From contig JAAVGQ010000066.1 of assembly GCA_014800105.1 (NCBI GenBank), forward strand, positions 2,648 through 8,231: a stretch of DNA of 5,584 nucleotides, given 5' to 3'. This stretch comes from Bacteroidales bacterium. GTDB taxonomy: Bacteria > Bacteroidota > Bacteroidia > Bacteroidales > Muribaculaceae. Shown piece by piece: positions 1-5,584 of this stretch (position 1 is its first letter; the number at the start of each line of letters is the position of its first letter). The position numbers and the translations under genes are program-made. Under the pieces are notes generated by a model that saw nothing but the letters and a program-made list of their open reading frames with translations, made no database searches and was not told the origin of the DNA.

Positions 1-972
1 CGCGCCCAGAAGGCTGAAGCTCCCGCGCTTATCTTCGAGGAAGAGAGCCGCATCGTGGGAGTGCTTAGGGATATTTTCTCCCCCACGTTTGAAAGTGTGT
101 GGGTCAACGATAACGAGGTCAAGGAGCAGATTGAAAAATATGTAAGCATCATCGCTCCTGAACGCTCGTCAATCGTTAAACTCTACGATGACGTGACACC
201 CATATTTGATCACTTCAATATCACGAAGCAGATCAAATCTTCATTCGGGAAGACGGTCTCATTCAAGTCAGGCGCCTACATCATCATCGAGCACACTGAA
301 GCTCTACACGTCATCGACGTGAACTCAGGTAACCGTGCCAAGGCAACAAATGACCAGGAAAGCAATGCACTGGAAGTGAACCTGCGTGCAGCTGATGAAA
401 TTGCACGCCAGTTAAGACTGCGTGACATGGGCGGCATTATCGTCATAGACTTCATTGACATGAACAAGGCTGAACACCGCCAGCAACTCTATGACCACAT
501 GCGCGAAGTCATGAACAACGACCGCGCCCGCCACAATATCCTGCCATTGAGCAAATTCGGCCTAATGCAGATTACCCGCCAGCGAGTGAGACCCGCAATG
601 GATGTCATCACCACCGAGACCTGCCCGTCATGCTATGGAAAAGGCGAGATACAGCCCTCCCTGCTGTTCACCGACGTCCTCTACGAAAAGCTTGACTACC
701 TCGTAAATACACTTAAGGTCAACGGGTTCGTAATGTATGTACACCCGTTCGTTGAAGCTTACATCAAGAAAGGACTCATTTCGACCTACAGGCGCTGGAA
801 ACTCTCCCTCGGTGGCTCATGGCGCATAGTCGCTGACCAGTCACTTGCCTATCTCGAGTATAAGGTAATCGACAAGAACCGCGTGGAAATTGACCTTAAA
901 GAGGAAAAGGACCTTGATTCATCAGCAAGTAAATCAAAAAATAAAGCCAAGAATCGAGTAACTGAATCTTAA
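1..972 (+). CDS. rng: Ribonuclease G/E family endoribonuclease, 5'-truncated by window edge
   Basis: This is the C-terminal 323 codons of an RNase E/G-type endoribonuclease, which cleaves single-stranded RNA in rRNA maturation and mRNA decay in the cytoplasm. The frame is open from base 1 and the residues before the GTG at 55 already match the family, so the gene starts outside the window; the missing part should carry the N-terminal S1 RNA-binding domain. Seen directly: a VIDVNSG motif with Asp at 316-318, a GGIIVIDFIDM motif with Asp at 448-450, the conserved FGLMQITRQRVRP stretch, and a CPSC zinc-link with Cys at 622-624 and 631-633. The spacing (44 residues between the Asp pair, 58 from the second Asp to the first Cys) closely matches E. 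coli RNase E D303, D346 and C404, so the Mg-binding and Zn-link residues are intact. The end is a short Lys/Ser-rich tail (KSKNKAKNR), with no long RNase E-type degradosome scaffold. RNase G-like length is therefore inferred. Confidence 0.95.
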   Translation, partial: RAQKAEAPALIFEEESRIVGVLRDIFSPTFESVWVNDNEVKEQIEKYVSIIAPERSSIVKLYDDVTPIFDHFNITKQIKSSFGKTVSFKSGAYIIIEHTEALHVIDVNSGNRAKATNDQESNALEVNLRAADEIARQLRLRDMGGIIVIDFIDMNKAEHRQQLYDHMREVMNNDRARHNILPLSKFGLMQITRQRVRPAMDVITTETCPSCYGKGEIQPSLLFTDVLYEKLDYLVNTLKVNGFVMYVHPFVEAYIKKGLISTYRRWKLSLGGSWRIVADQSLAYLEYKVIDKNRVEIDLKEEKDLDSSASKSKNKAKNRVTES

Positions 973-1011
973 AGATTACAGATTCAAGTATAAAAAATTT
1001 ACGAAACAAGA

Positions 1012-1039
1012 GAGAGGTCGCCACTATTGACGACCTCTC
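1012..1039 (+). terminator. Hairpin after the RNase G/E gene, probable terminator
   Basis: A perfect 9-bp stem, GAGAGGTCG (1012-1020) with CGACCTCTC (1031-1039), closes a 10-base loop 39 bases after the RNase G/E stop codon. On the + strand it is followed by ATTATTTC, a weak U-rich tail. Stem and position fit an intrinsic terminator for the RNase gene, but the tail is poor, so it may instead be an mRNA 3'-end stabiliser. Confidence 0.6.
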
Positions 1040-1068
1040 ATTATTTCACAGTCACATTAGCCCAAAAG

Positions 1069-1106
1069 AATAACGGTGATTCAAAACATGTTGAACCACC
1101 GTCATT
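1069..1106 (-). terminator. Intrinsic terminator of the thioredoxin-family lipoprotein gene
   Basis: Read on the minus strand, this hairpin begins about 18 bases after the lipoprotein stop codon. The core stem is ACGGTGGTTCAA paired with TTGAATCACCGT around a 6-base loop, extendable by four more pairs through the flanking AATG/TATT, giving 16 pairs of which two are G-U. It runs straight into TTATTCTTTT, a U-rich tail. On the + strand the same DNA has A-C mismatches in place of the G-U pairs and no T tract, so the element is built for minus-strand transcription. Confidence 0.75.
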
Positions 1107-1124
1107 TATCAATTTATATTTTGA

Positions 1125-2195
1125 TTATTCAGCGGGAGCGGCCTCAGGATTCATTGCTGCTTCAACAGCTGCAACGAGTTTATCCTGGCGAAGGTCACGC
1201 TCTACGATCTTGCCATCGGGGCCGATGAGGATAATGCAGGGAATACCGTTGATACCGTAGAGTTCGGTAGGAATAGCCTGAGCATTGAGGATGATATTCC
1301 AGGGGAGAGGATTCTGCTCAAGCCATGCCTTGGTTGCATCAGGCTCTTCCCATACGGTAACACCCACAACATTGAGCTTGTCGCCATACTTTTCATATAT
1401 GGGCTTAACAAAGTTTTCAATCTCGTGCTTGCAGGGACCACACCAGCTTGCCCAGAAATCAACGAGGGTATACTCTCCGGGCTTGACGAAGTCGCTGAGC
1501 TTGGTAACAGTACCGTCATATTCTACCTCGAAATCTACATAGTCCTTACCGGCTGAAGTAGCATCTAATGCATCAAATGTTTTCTTAAGACGAGCCACGC
1601 GCTTGGTATCAGCGAGGGATTCATTATTCTTAAGAATGGCGTTAAAGCGCTCGCTACTCATGTAGGGGCCCTGTTCACCGAAGAGCTTGTAACCAACGGG
1701 TGAAGTGATGTTCTTTACGATTGTAGCATCGATGAGAGAGTCTCGTTTGGCATAGATTGCATTGATAGCATTAGTACGAGCGTCACCAGTGAGTGTAGTA
1801 TCAAGTGATGTATAGATGTTATTGACCTCGTTTTTGAGGTTAGTCATTACTTCGTCATAGGCCTTATCATAAGAGCTACTACCCTTATCGTCAGCAAAGG
1901 TATTCTCGCCGGCTTCAAGAATAAGGGTACCCACTCGGTGACCATCCGCTGTGATTGAAGCTACAGTGGGACCTTCAATTTTACCTGCAAAGTTAGCAAT
2001 ACCGCCTTCAACAACAACGCTATCCATTTTGTCACCGCTGGCATAGTTAATCACATAGGCCATTTTTCCATTGGCATTATCGTTGCCAAAGTTTACACTG
2101 AGAGTATAATCACTCTCTACAGGTGCTGTAGTCTTGCTACCGCAAGCGCTCAACAAAGCTACCATTGCAGCTCCTGCAATAATTCTTGTTTTCAT
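1125..2195 (-). CDS. TlpA-like thioredoxin-fold lipoprotein with N-terminal DUF4369-like domain
   Basis: This 356-residue envelope thiol-disulfide protein starts with a short lipoprotein signal peptide (MKTRII, hydrophobic core, lipobox LLSAC), so Cys18 should be lipidated. No clear acidic surface-export signal follows the Cys, so the likely site is the periplasmic face of a membrane. Residues about 28-105 form a beta-rich region like DUF4369; residues about 110-215 are helical and Lys/Asp/Asn-rich; residues about 222-350 are an AhpC/TlpA/thioredoxin domain. The domain has FWASWCGPC with the redox pair Cys252 and Cys255, and GIPCIILIGPDGKIV, where Pro319 is the presumed cis-proline. Relatives with this architecture are common in Bacteroidales and are thought to act as periplasmic disulfide reductases; the exact substrate is unknown. 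Cys320, right after the cis-proline, is unusual. The gene is transcribed alone, convergent with the RNase gene and divergent from the acyl-CoA synthetase gene. The Met start at 2195 is set by the signal peptide. Confidence 0.93.
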   Translation of the reverse strand: MKTRIIAGAAMVALLSACGSKTTAPVESDYTLSVNFGNDNANGKMAYVINYASGDKMDSVVVEGGIANFAGKIEGPTVASITADGHRVGTLILEAGENTFADDKGSSSYDKAYDEVMTNLKNEVNNIYTSLDTTLTGDARTNAINAIYAKRDSLIDATIVKNITSPVGYKLFGEQGPYMSSERFNAILKNNESLADTKRVARLKKTFDALDATSAGKDYVDFEVEYDGTVTKLSDFVKPGEYTLVDFWASWCGPCKHEIENFVKPIYEKYGDKLNVVGVTVWEEPDATKAWLEQNPLPWNIILNAQAIPTELYGINGIPCIILIGPDGKIVERDLRQDKLVAAVEAAMNPEAAPAE

Positions 2196-2219
2196 AAGTT
2201 GGATATATTATATAATATG

Positions 2220-2276
2220 TGTCATTACATCTATATACGCGAAATAAGTGCACAAAAATAGTGAATTTTAATGACA
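2220..2276. repeat. 8-bp inverted repeat in the divergent promoter region
   Basis: TGTCATTA (2220-2227) and TAATGACA (2269-2276) are exact reverse complements separated by 41 bases. The pair flanks the candidate -7 box of the lipoprotein gene, and the right arm overlaps the bases where its -33 box would lie. It could be two half-sites for a regulator of one or both divergent genes. With A/T-rich arms this short, chance is a real alternative. Confidence 0.35.
2253..2260 (-). promoter_or_regulatory. Candidate -7 element for the lipoprotein gene (TATTTTTG)
   Basis: On the minus strand this octamer matches the Bacteroidota -7 consensus TAnnTTTG exactly, 57 bases upstream of the lipoprotein ATG. 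A TTTG that could be the -33 box (complement of 2275-2278) sits only 14 bases upstream, shorter than the usual spacing of about 19-21, so only the -7 box is supported. Exact octamers occur by chance in A/T-rich DNA; position and strand are the main support. Confidence 0.45.
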
Positions 2277-2306
2277 AAGAGGTGTGTTTTATTAACTTTT
2301 ATCTAT

Positions 2307-2314
2307 TAATTTTG
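2307..2314 (+). promoter_or_regulatory. Candidate -7 element for the acyl-CoA synthetase gene (TAATTTTG)
   Basis: This is an exact TAnnTTTG match 47 bases upstream of the synthetase ATG, implying a leader of roughly 40 bases. No good TTTG -33 box is present at the expected distance; the nearest is the T run at 2287-2290. The identical octamer lies at a similar distance before the peptidase gene (4334-4341), which supports both calls. No Shine-Dalgarno sequence precedes the ATG, as is normal in Bacteroidota. Confidence 0.5.
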
Positions 2315-2361
2315 TTTATTTATTAGTATGGCATATTCACACTGCTACAAAATTTACTGTT

Positions 2362-4008
2362 ATGAATGAAAGTTTTAACCAGAATTTCTCTGACTCTGTA
2401 AAGGCCCACTGGGATTTACCGGCATTGAGTGACCTCACCGGGGGCACCCATACCTACGCTCAGCTGGCTCATAGAATAGCCCGCGTACATCTTTATTTCA
2501 AATCCATAGGCTTAAAGCCCGGCGACAAAATCGCATTGTGCGGTAAGAACTCGTCATCGTGGGCCATCGCATTCTACTCAACCGTTACTTACGGCGCAGT
2601 AATCGTACCCATCCTCAATGAATTCAAGCCTGACAATGTCCAGCACCTTGTCAACCACAGTGACTCGGTATTATTCTTTGTTGATGATTCCATCTGGGAG
2701 CATCTTGATTCATCAGCAATGCCTCACCTCAAGGGCATTTTCGACATTTCGGATTTCAGTCTCATCGAGAGCCGTGACGAGGCCCTGACTGAGACTAAGA
2801 AAAACATGGATAAAATCTTCAGCGAGGCTTATCCCAACGGAGTTACCCGTGATGACGTTAAGTATTATCATGACTCGCCCGATGACCTCATGCTCATAAA
2901 CTATACATCAGGCTCAACAGGCTTCTCCAAGGGCGTCATGCTTAGCTTCGGTAACCTCATGAGCAATGCCCGCTTCGCTATCGATGAGATTCCTTACCTT
3001 TACCCCGGCGACGGAATGCTCAGTATGCTACCCATGGCCCACATGTATGGACTCCTCGTGGAACTGATTTTCCCACTGTTCAAGGGTGCACATGTGCAGT
3101 TTCTGGGACGCGTGCCCTCGCCCAAGATTCTGCTCGATGCCTTTGCTCAGGTTAAACCTAAGATTGTAATAACGGTGCCTCTGGTTATCGAGAAGATTGT
3201 AACCGGCAAGATTTTCCCCGTCATCAGGAAACCGCTTATGAGGGTTCTGAGATCAATCCCGGGTGTGCGCCAGGCTATCAACAAGAAGATACTCAAGCAG
3301 CTCATTGAAGCCTTCGGCGGAAACCTCCACATGATTGTGATTGGTGGCGCCGCGTTAGCTCCCGAGGTTGAGAAATTCCTGCGCAGCATCCATTTCCCCT
3401 ACACTGTGGGTTACGGCATGACTGAGTGTGCACCGCTCATCGCTTACGCTTCACCTGATGTTTTCAAGGCTCGCTCTTGCGGTCTAACCGTCAGTCGCAT
3501 GCAAGTGCGCATCGAGTCGCCTGATCCCGAAAGAATCCCCGGAGAACTTTGGGTCAAGGGTGACAACGTCATGCACGGTTACTATAAGAATCCTGAAGCC
3601 ACCGAGGCTGTTTTCAAGGATGGCTGGATGAACACCGGCGACATGTGTACCATTGACAAGGATGGCTTTATCTACATCAAGGGCCGCAGCAAGACCATGA
3701 TACTGGGACCCTCAGGACAAAATATCTATCCTGAGGAAATTGAGGGCATCCTCAATCACTACCCTCTCGTTGCCGAGTCAATTGTGGTTGACCGCGACGG
3801 CTCTCTCGTAGCGCTCGTTGACATTGACCACGATGCGGTAAAGAAACTGAACCTCACTCCCGGGCAGGTTACAGCCCAGATGGACGAGAACATGGTTCTC
3901 ATCAATAAGGAGCTTCCCGCCTACGCTCGCATCAAGTCGATTGAGATTATGACTGAGCCGTTTGAAAAGACCCCAAAGCACTCTATCAAGCGCTATTTAT
4001 ACCATTAA
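2362..4008 (+). CDS. AMP-forming long-chain acyl-CoA (or acyl-ACP) synthetase, AMP-binding enzyme family
   Basis: This 548-residue cytoplasmic ANL-superfamily adenylating enzyme should activate fatty acids with ATP to acyl-AMP and pass the acyl group to CoA or acyl carrier protein. Seen in order: the phosphate-binding loop YTSGSTGFSKG (residues 181-191), LPMAHMYG (223-230), IGGAAL (327-332), the adenine/acyl motif GYGMTE (350-355), the ribose-binding TGD (426-428), the hinge-region GRSK (441-444) and a C-terminal lid ending TPKHSIKRYLYH. There is no signal peptide or membrane segment, and the length is near the family norm. In many relatives the lid motif has Lys just before the I-x-R triplet; here that position is Ser541, with Lys539 and Lys543 nearby, so the catalytic lysine is shifted or absent. 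The substrate chain length cannot be read from sequence. The gene appears to be transcribed alone from its own promoter. Confidence 0.92.
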   Translation: MNESFNQNFSDSVKAHWDLPALSDLTGGTHTYAQLAHRIARVHLYFKSIGLKPGDKIALCGKNSSSWAIAFYSTVTYGAVIVPILNEFKPDNVQHLVNHSDSVLFFVDDSIWEHLDSSAMPHLKGIFDISDFSLIESRDEALTETKKNMDKIFSEAYPNGVTRDDVKYYHDSPDDLMLINYTSGSTGFSKGVMLSFGNLMSNARFAIDEIPYLYPGDGMLSMLPMAHMYGLLVELIFPLFKGAHVQFLGRVPSPKILLDAFAQVKPKIVITVPLVIEKIVTGKIFPVIRKPLMRVLRSIPGVRQAINKKILKQLIEAFGGNLHMIVIGGAALAPEVEKFLRSIHFPYTVGYGMTECAPLIAYASPDVFKARSCGLTVSRMQVRIESPDPERIPGELWVKGDNVMHGYYKNPEATEAVFKDGWMNTGDMCTIDKDGFIYIKGRSKTMILGPSGQNIYPEEIEGILNHYPLVAESIVVDRDGSLVALVDIDHDAVKKLNLTPGQVTAQMDENMVLINKELPAYARIKSIEIMTEPFEKTPKHSIKRYLYH

Positions 4009-4026
4009 AATACAATCAATTGACTT

Positions 4027-4064
4027 CAATAAGGCTAAGATTTTCCGTGACCTTAGTCTTATTG
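4027..4064 (+). terminator. Hairpin after the acyl-CoA synthetase gene, possible terminator
   Basis: A 13-bp stem with one G-U pair joins 4027-4039 (CAATAAGGCTAAG) to 4052-4064 (CTTAGTCTTATTG) around a 12-base loop, starting 18 bases after the stop codon. The following bases are GTCACGAAATAAA instead of a U tract; the first T run is at 4084-4089. A second stem, CGTGAC (4046-4051) with GTCACG (4064-4069), overlaps and competes with it. Position favours 3'-end formation; the missing U tail lowers confidence. Confidence 0.45.
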
Positions 4065-4201
4065 TCACGAAATAAAGGCTATATTTTTTCACGTGTCGAT
4101 GAAACTTTTTTCCCATTCCATAGTCTAACATAAAAATACACAATAAGTAAGTGTTCAAAATTAATTTATACTATCTATGAGATGAAAATCGAGGATAGAT
4201 T

Positions 4202-4250
4202 AAAATTTGAAGAAGGAGTGAAGCGAGCTTCATGACTGATGAAGAATTTT
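4202..4250. repeat. Purine-rich block with three TGAAG copies and alternative stems
   Basis: TGAAG occurs at 4208-4212, 4219-4223 and 4240-4244, and its complement CTTCA once at 4228-4232. That single arm can pair either backward (TGAAG-CGAG-CTTCA, 4219-4232) or forward (CTTCAT-GACTG-ATGAAG, 4228-4244). The outer arms AAAATT (4202-4207) and AATTTT (4245-4250) could close the forward form as a stacked stem. It could be part of a small RNA or a structured leader, but function is not shown. Confidence 0.35.
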
Positions 4251-4333
4251 GATATATACCGATTTACAACCATAGAGAGTATAAAAGATCGAAAGAAATA
4301 TTTTGTTACGCTTACTTAAAAATTACTATCGTT

Positions 4334-4341
4334 TAATTTTG
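4334..4341 (+). promoter_or_regulatory. Candidate -7 element for the M13 peptidase gene (TAATTTTG)
   Basis: Exact TAnnTTTG match, 50 bases upstream of the peptidase ATG, identical in sequence and nearly in position to the octamer before the synthetase gene. A TTTG at 4302-4305 lies 28 bases upstream, too far for a normal -33 box, so the -33 element is weak or missing. Confidence 0.5.
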
Positions 4342-4347
4342 AATTCT

Positions 4348-4389
4348 TACTTATTATATTAAAGCAATAAAGACTAAAAACAATAAGTA
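4348..4389 (+). repeat. 8-bp inverted repeat in the leader of the M13 peptidase gene
   Basis: TACTTATT (4348-4355) and AATAAGTA (4382-4389) are exact complements with a 26-base loop. The left arm would sit at the predicted transcript start and the right arm ends two bases before the ATG, so the pair could fold over the ribosome landing site. A third copy of the right arm, within ACAATAAGTA, lies at 4140-4149. Arms are A/T-rich, so chance is plausible. Confidence 0.35.
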
Positions 4390-4391
4390 CA

Positions 4392-5584
4392 ATGAAATCA
4401 CTAATGATCGCAGCAGCCTCTCTCTTATTAGCCGGTGGATCAATGATGGGACAGGAGCACTTGAAGAGCTTGAATCCCAAATATTTTGACAACACCATCC
4501 CGGTAGGTACCGACTTCTACACCCACGTCAACAAAGGCTGGCAGGAGGCTAATCCCCTCACTCCCGAGTTTTCCCGCTACGGACAGTTCAACATCCTCAA
4601 CGATGAGAGCGAACGCCGTGTGCAGGATATCGTGATGAACCTTGGTTCAACTAATCCACAACCCGGCACCGTAGCCTATAAAATATGGACTCTATACAGC
4701 CAGGCCATGGACTCTACCCGCCGTAACGCTGAAGGCGCAACTCCCATCAAGGCTGACCTTGCCAAGATTGAAAACACTCCCCACGAAGGCATGGAAGACC
4801 TCCTGCTGTGGATGCACAAGAACTATTCAAGCCCATTCTTCGGTGCCGGTCCCATGGAGGATCTCGCTGATTCAAAAGTGTATGCAATGTACGTGAGCGG
4901 CGCTAACCTCGGTCTCGGCGACCGCGACTACTATCTGCTCAATGATGCTGACAACACAAAGGTGCGCGAGGCTTACAAGAAACTCATTGAAAAGCAGATG
5001 ATGAATGCCGGCTACTCACGCAAAGACGCTCGCCGCATCGTCAAGAACGTAATGAAGATTGAGACTGCGCTCGCTGACTCAACCTGGACCCGCGAGGAAA
5101 GCCGCAATATCCCCGCTATGTACAATCCCCGCACTATCGCCCAGCTCAAAGAGCTCTACCCCAACATCAACTGGGACCGCTACTTCATTGAGACCATGGG
5201 CATCGAGACTCCTGAAAATGTTATCGTTACCCAGCTCAACACCGTTGCTCAGGGCGCCAAGCTACTCAACGAGCTCACTGACCGCGAAATCAAGGATTAC
5301 TACCTGTGGAAGTATGTTGCACAGGCTCAGAATCAGCTCAGCGATGATTTCACCAACGCTGCGTTTGAGTTCACAAAGGTTATGAGCGGTGTCGAACAGC
5401 AGCGTCCCCGCTGGAAACGCGCCCTTGATGCTACTGACGGCATGCTCGGCGAGGCTATCGGCGAACTCTATGTTGAGAAATACTTCCCCGAGTCGTCCAA
5501 GCAGTATATGCTCGGCCTGGTCGAAAACCTCCGCACAGCCCTGGGCAAGCACATCATCAACCTTTCATGGATGAGTGACGACAC
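4392..5584 (+). CDS. M13 family (neprilysin/PepO-like) metallopeptidase, N-terminal part, cut by window edge
   Basis: The first 397 codons of an exported zinc peptidase are present, with no stop before the window ends. M13 enzymes hydrolyse oligopeptides, usually before hydrophobic residues. The start MKSLMIAAASLLLAGGSMMG is a signal peptide; no lipobox Cys is present, so a periplasmic or secreted product is inferred. Family landmarks of the M13 N-terminal domain follow in order: GTDFYTHVNKGW (residues 39-50), SRYGQF, GLGDRDYY (174-181), KIETALADSTWTREE, NINWDRYF, QRPRWKR (337-343), LGEAIGELYVEKYFP, and WMSDD at the very end, just before the stretch that normally leads to the catalytic domain. 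The zinc motifs (HExxH, ExxxD) lie beyond 5584, so activity cannot be judged. Full length in the family is about 670-690 residues. The leader is A/T-rich without a Shine-Dalgarno sequence. The ATG at 4392 is chosen because it gives a complete signal peptide; Met5 is the nearest alternative. Confidence 0.95.
   Translation, partial: MKSLMIAAASLLLAGGSMMGQEHLKSLNPKYFDNTIPVGTDFYTHVNKGWQEANPLTPEFSRYGQFNILNDESERRVQDIVMNLGSTNPQPGTVAYKIWTLYSQAMDSTRRNAEGATPIKADLAKIENTPHEGMEDLLLWMHKNYSSPFFGAGPMEDLADSKVYAMYVSGANLGLGDRDYYLLNDADNTKVREAYKKLIEKQMMNAGYSRKDARRIVKNVMKIETALADSTWTREESRNIPAMYNPRTIAQLKELYPNINWDRYFIETMGIETPENVIVTQLNTVAQGAKLLNELTDREIKDYYLWKYVAQAQNQLSDDFTNAAFEFTKVMSGVEQQRPRWKRALDATDGMLGEAIGELYVEKYFPESSKQYMLGLVENLRTALGKHIINLSWMSDD

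Larger units (their letters stand above)
4009..4391. other. A/T-rich intergenic region, 383 bases, structured but without a supported gene
   Basis: No tRNA, rRNA, IS end or convincing protein gene is visible. The region holds overlapping hairpins after the synthetase gene (4027-4072), a T6 run at 4084-4089, a weak 6-bp stem (4173-4178 with 4195-4200), a purine-rich block with alternative pairings (4202-4250), a candidate promoter box (4334-4341) and a leader inverted repeat (4348-4389). The longest plausible small ORF on the + strand of 4182-4252 encodes 17 residues (MKIEDRLKFEEGVKRAS, 4182-4235); its TGA overlaps an ATG for a 6-codon ORF. I see no sign that either is a real gene. Confidence 0.6.

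Noticed and set aside
55..972. RNase G/E gene starting at the GTG at 55
   Set aside because: The frame is open to base 1 and upstream residues (PALIFEEESRIVGVLRDIFS region) fit the family, so 55 is internal and the true start is outside the window.
1027..1260. Short + strand ORF over the gene gap and the lipoprotein 3' end
   Set aside because: It lies antisense to the lipoprotein gene and spans its terminator; its protein has no recognisable features.
913..2719. 16-bp exact repeat CTTGATTCATCAGCAA at 913-928 and 2704-2719
   Set aside because: Both copies encode LDSSA in frame within unrelated conserved proteins; shared codon preference explains it better than a mobile or regulatory repeat.
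4027..4069. H-type pseudoknot
   Set aside because: Both stems are exact, but zero bases separate the end of the 12-13-bp stem from the second right arm, so both cannot form in full at once; reported instead as alternative hairpins.
4182..4252. Overlapping 17-codon and 6-codon ORFs (ATGA overlap)
   Set aside because: Too short to distinguish from chance in A/T- and purine-rich DNA; no family similarity recognised, and the AAGGAG spacing is long for a host group that rarely uses Shine-Dalgarno pairing.
4316..4498. 60-codon minus-strand ORF opposite the peptidase start
   Set aside because: It covers the peptidase promoter, leader and signal-peptide region in antisense; hydrophobic residues arise from complementing the A/T-rich leader and signal sequence.
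5059..5574. Several overlapping ORFs on both strands inside the peptidase gene
   Set aside because: They have low-complexity Ser/Thr/Leu composition and are alternate-frame shadows; the continuous M13 reading frame explains the whole stretch.
1..5584. CRISPR array, tRNA, rRNA, insertion sequence, phage or defence genes
   Set aside because: No regularly spaced repeats, cloverleaf-like segments, transposase motifs or terminal inverted repeats were seen; four ordinary chromosomal genes account for most of the window.

Overview
The window looks like a piece of a Bacteroidota chromosome, most likely order Bacteroidales (a gut Muribaculaceae- or Bacteroides-like organism). The evidence is: a lipoprotein with a C-terminal thioredoxin domain of the type Bacteroidales carry in many copies; start codons preceded by A/T-rich leaders instead of Shine-Dalgarno sequences; and exact copies of the Bacteroidota -7 promoter element TAnnTTTG about 50 bases upstream of three genes. 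This rests on recognised families and motifs, not on a database search.

Layout. Bases 1-972 (+) hold the 3' part of a ribonuclease G/E gene whose start lies left of the window. It converges on a minus-strand gene at 1125-2195 for a TlpA-like thioredoxin-fold lipoprotein. The 152-base gap between them contains two hairpins; one (1069-1106) is a clear strand-specific terminator for the lipoprotein gene. The lipoprotein gene diverges from a + strand AMP-forming acyl-CoA (or acyl-ACP) synthetase at 2362-4008. The 166-base region between the two has a promoter -7 element for each direction and an 8-bp inverted repeat. A 383-base A/T-rich gap (4009-4391) follows, holding several overlapping hairpins. 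The last gene, starting at 4392 and running off the right edge, encodes the N-terminal part of an exported M13 (neprilysin/PepO-like) metallopeptidase. It has no stop codon in the window, so a simple start-to-stop ORF search misses it.

The four genes do not form one operon. They are separate housekeeping or envelope functions: RNA processing and decay, periplasmic thiol-disulfide chemistry, fatty-acid activation, and periplasmic peptide hydrolysis. No mobile element, CRISPR array, tRNA, rRNA or defence system is visible, and I see no convincing new multi-gene system. The points most worth a second look are the acyl-CoA synthetase C-terminus, where the usual catalytic lysine position appears to be serine; a cysteine next to the presumed cis-proline of the thioredoxin domain; and the structured A/T-rich gap before the peptidase gene.
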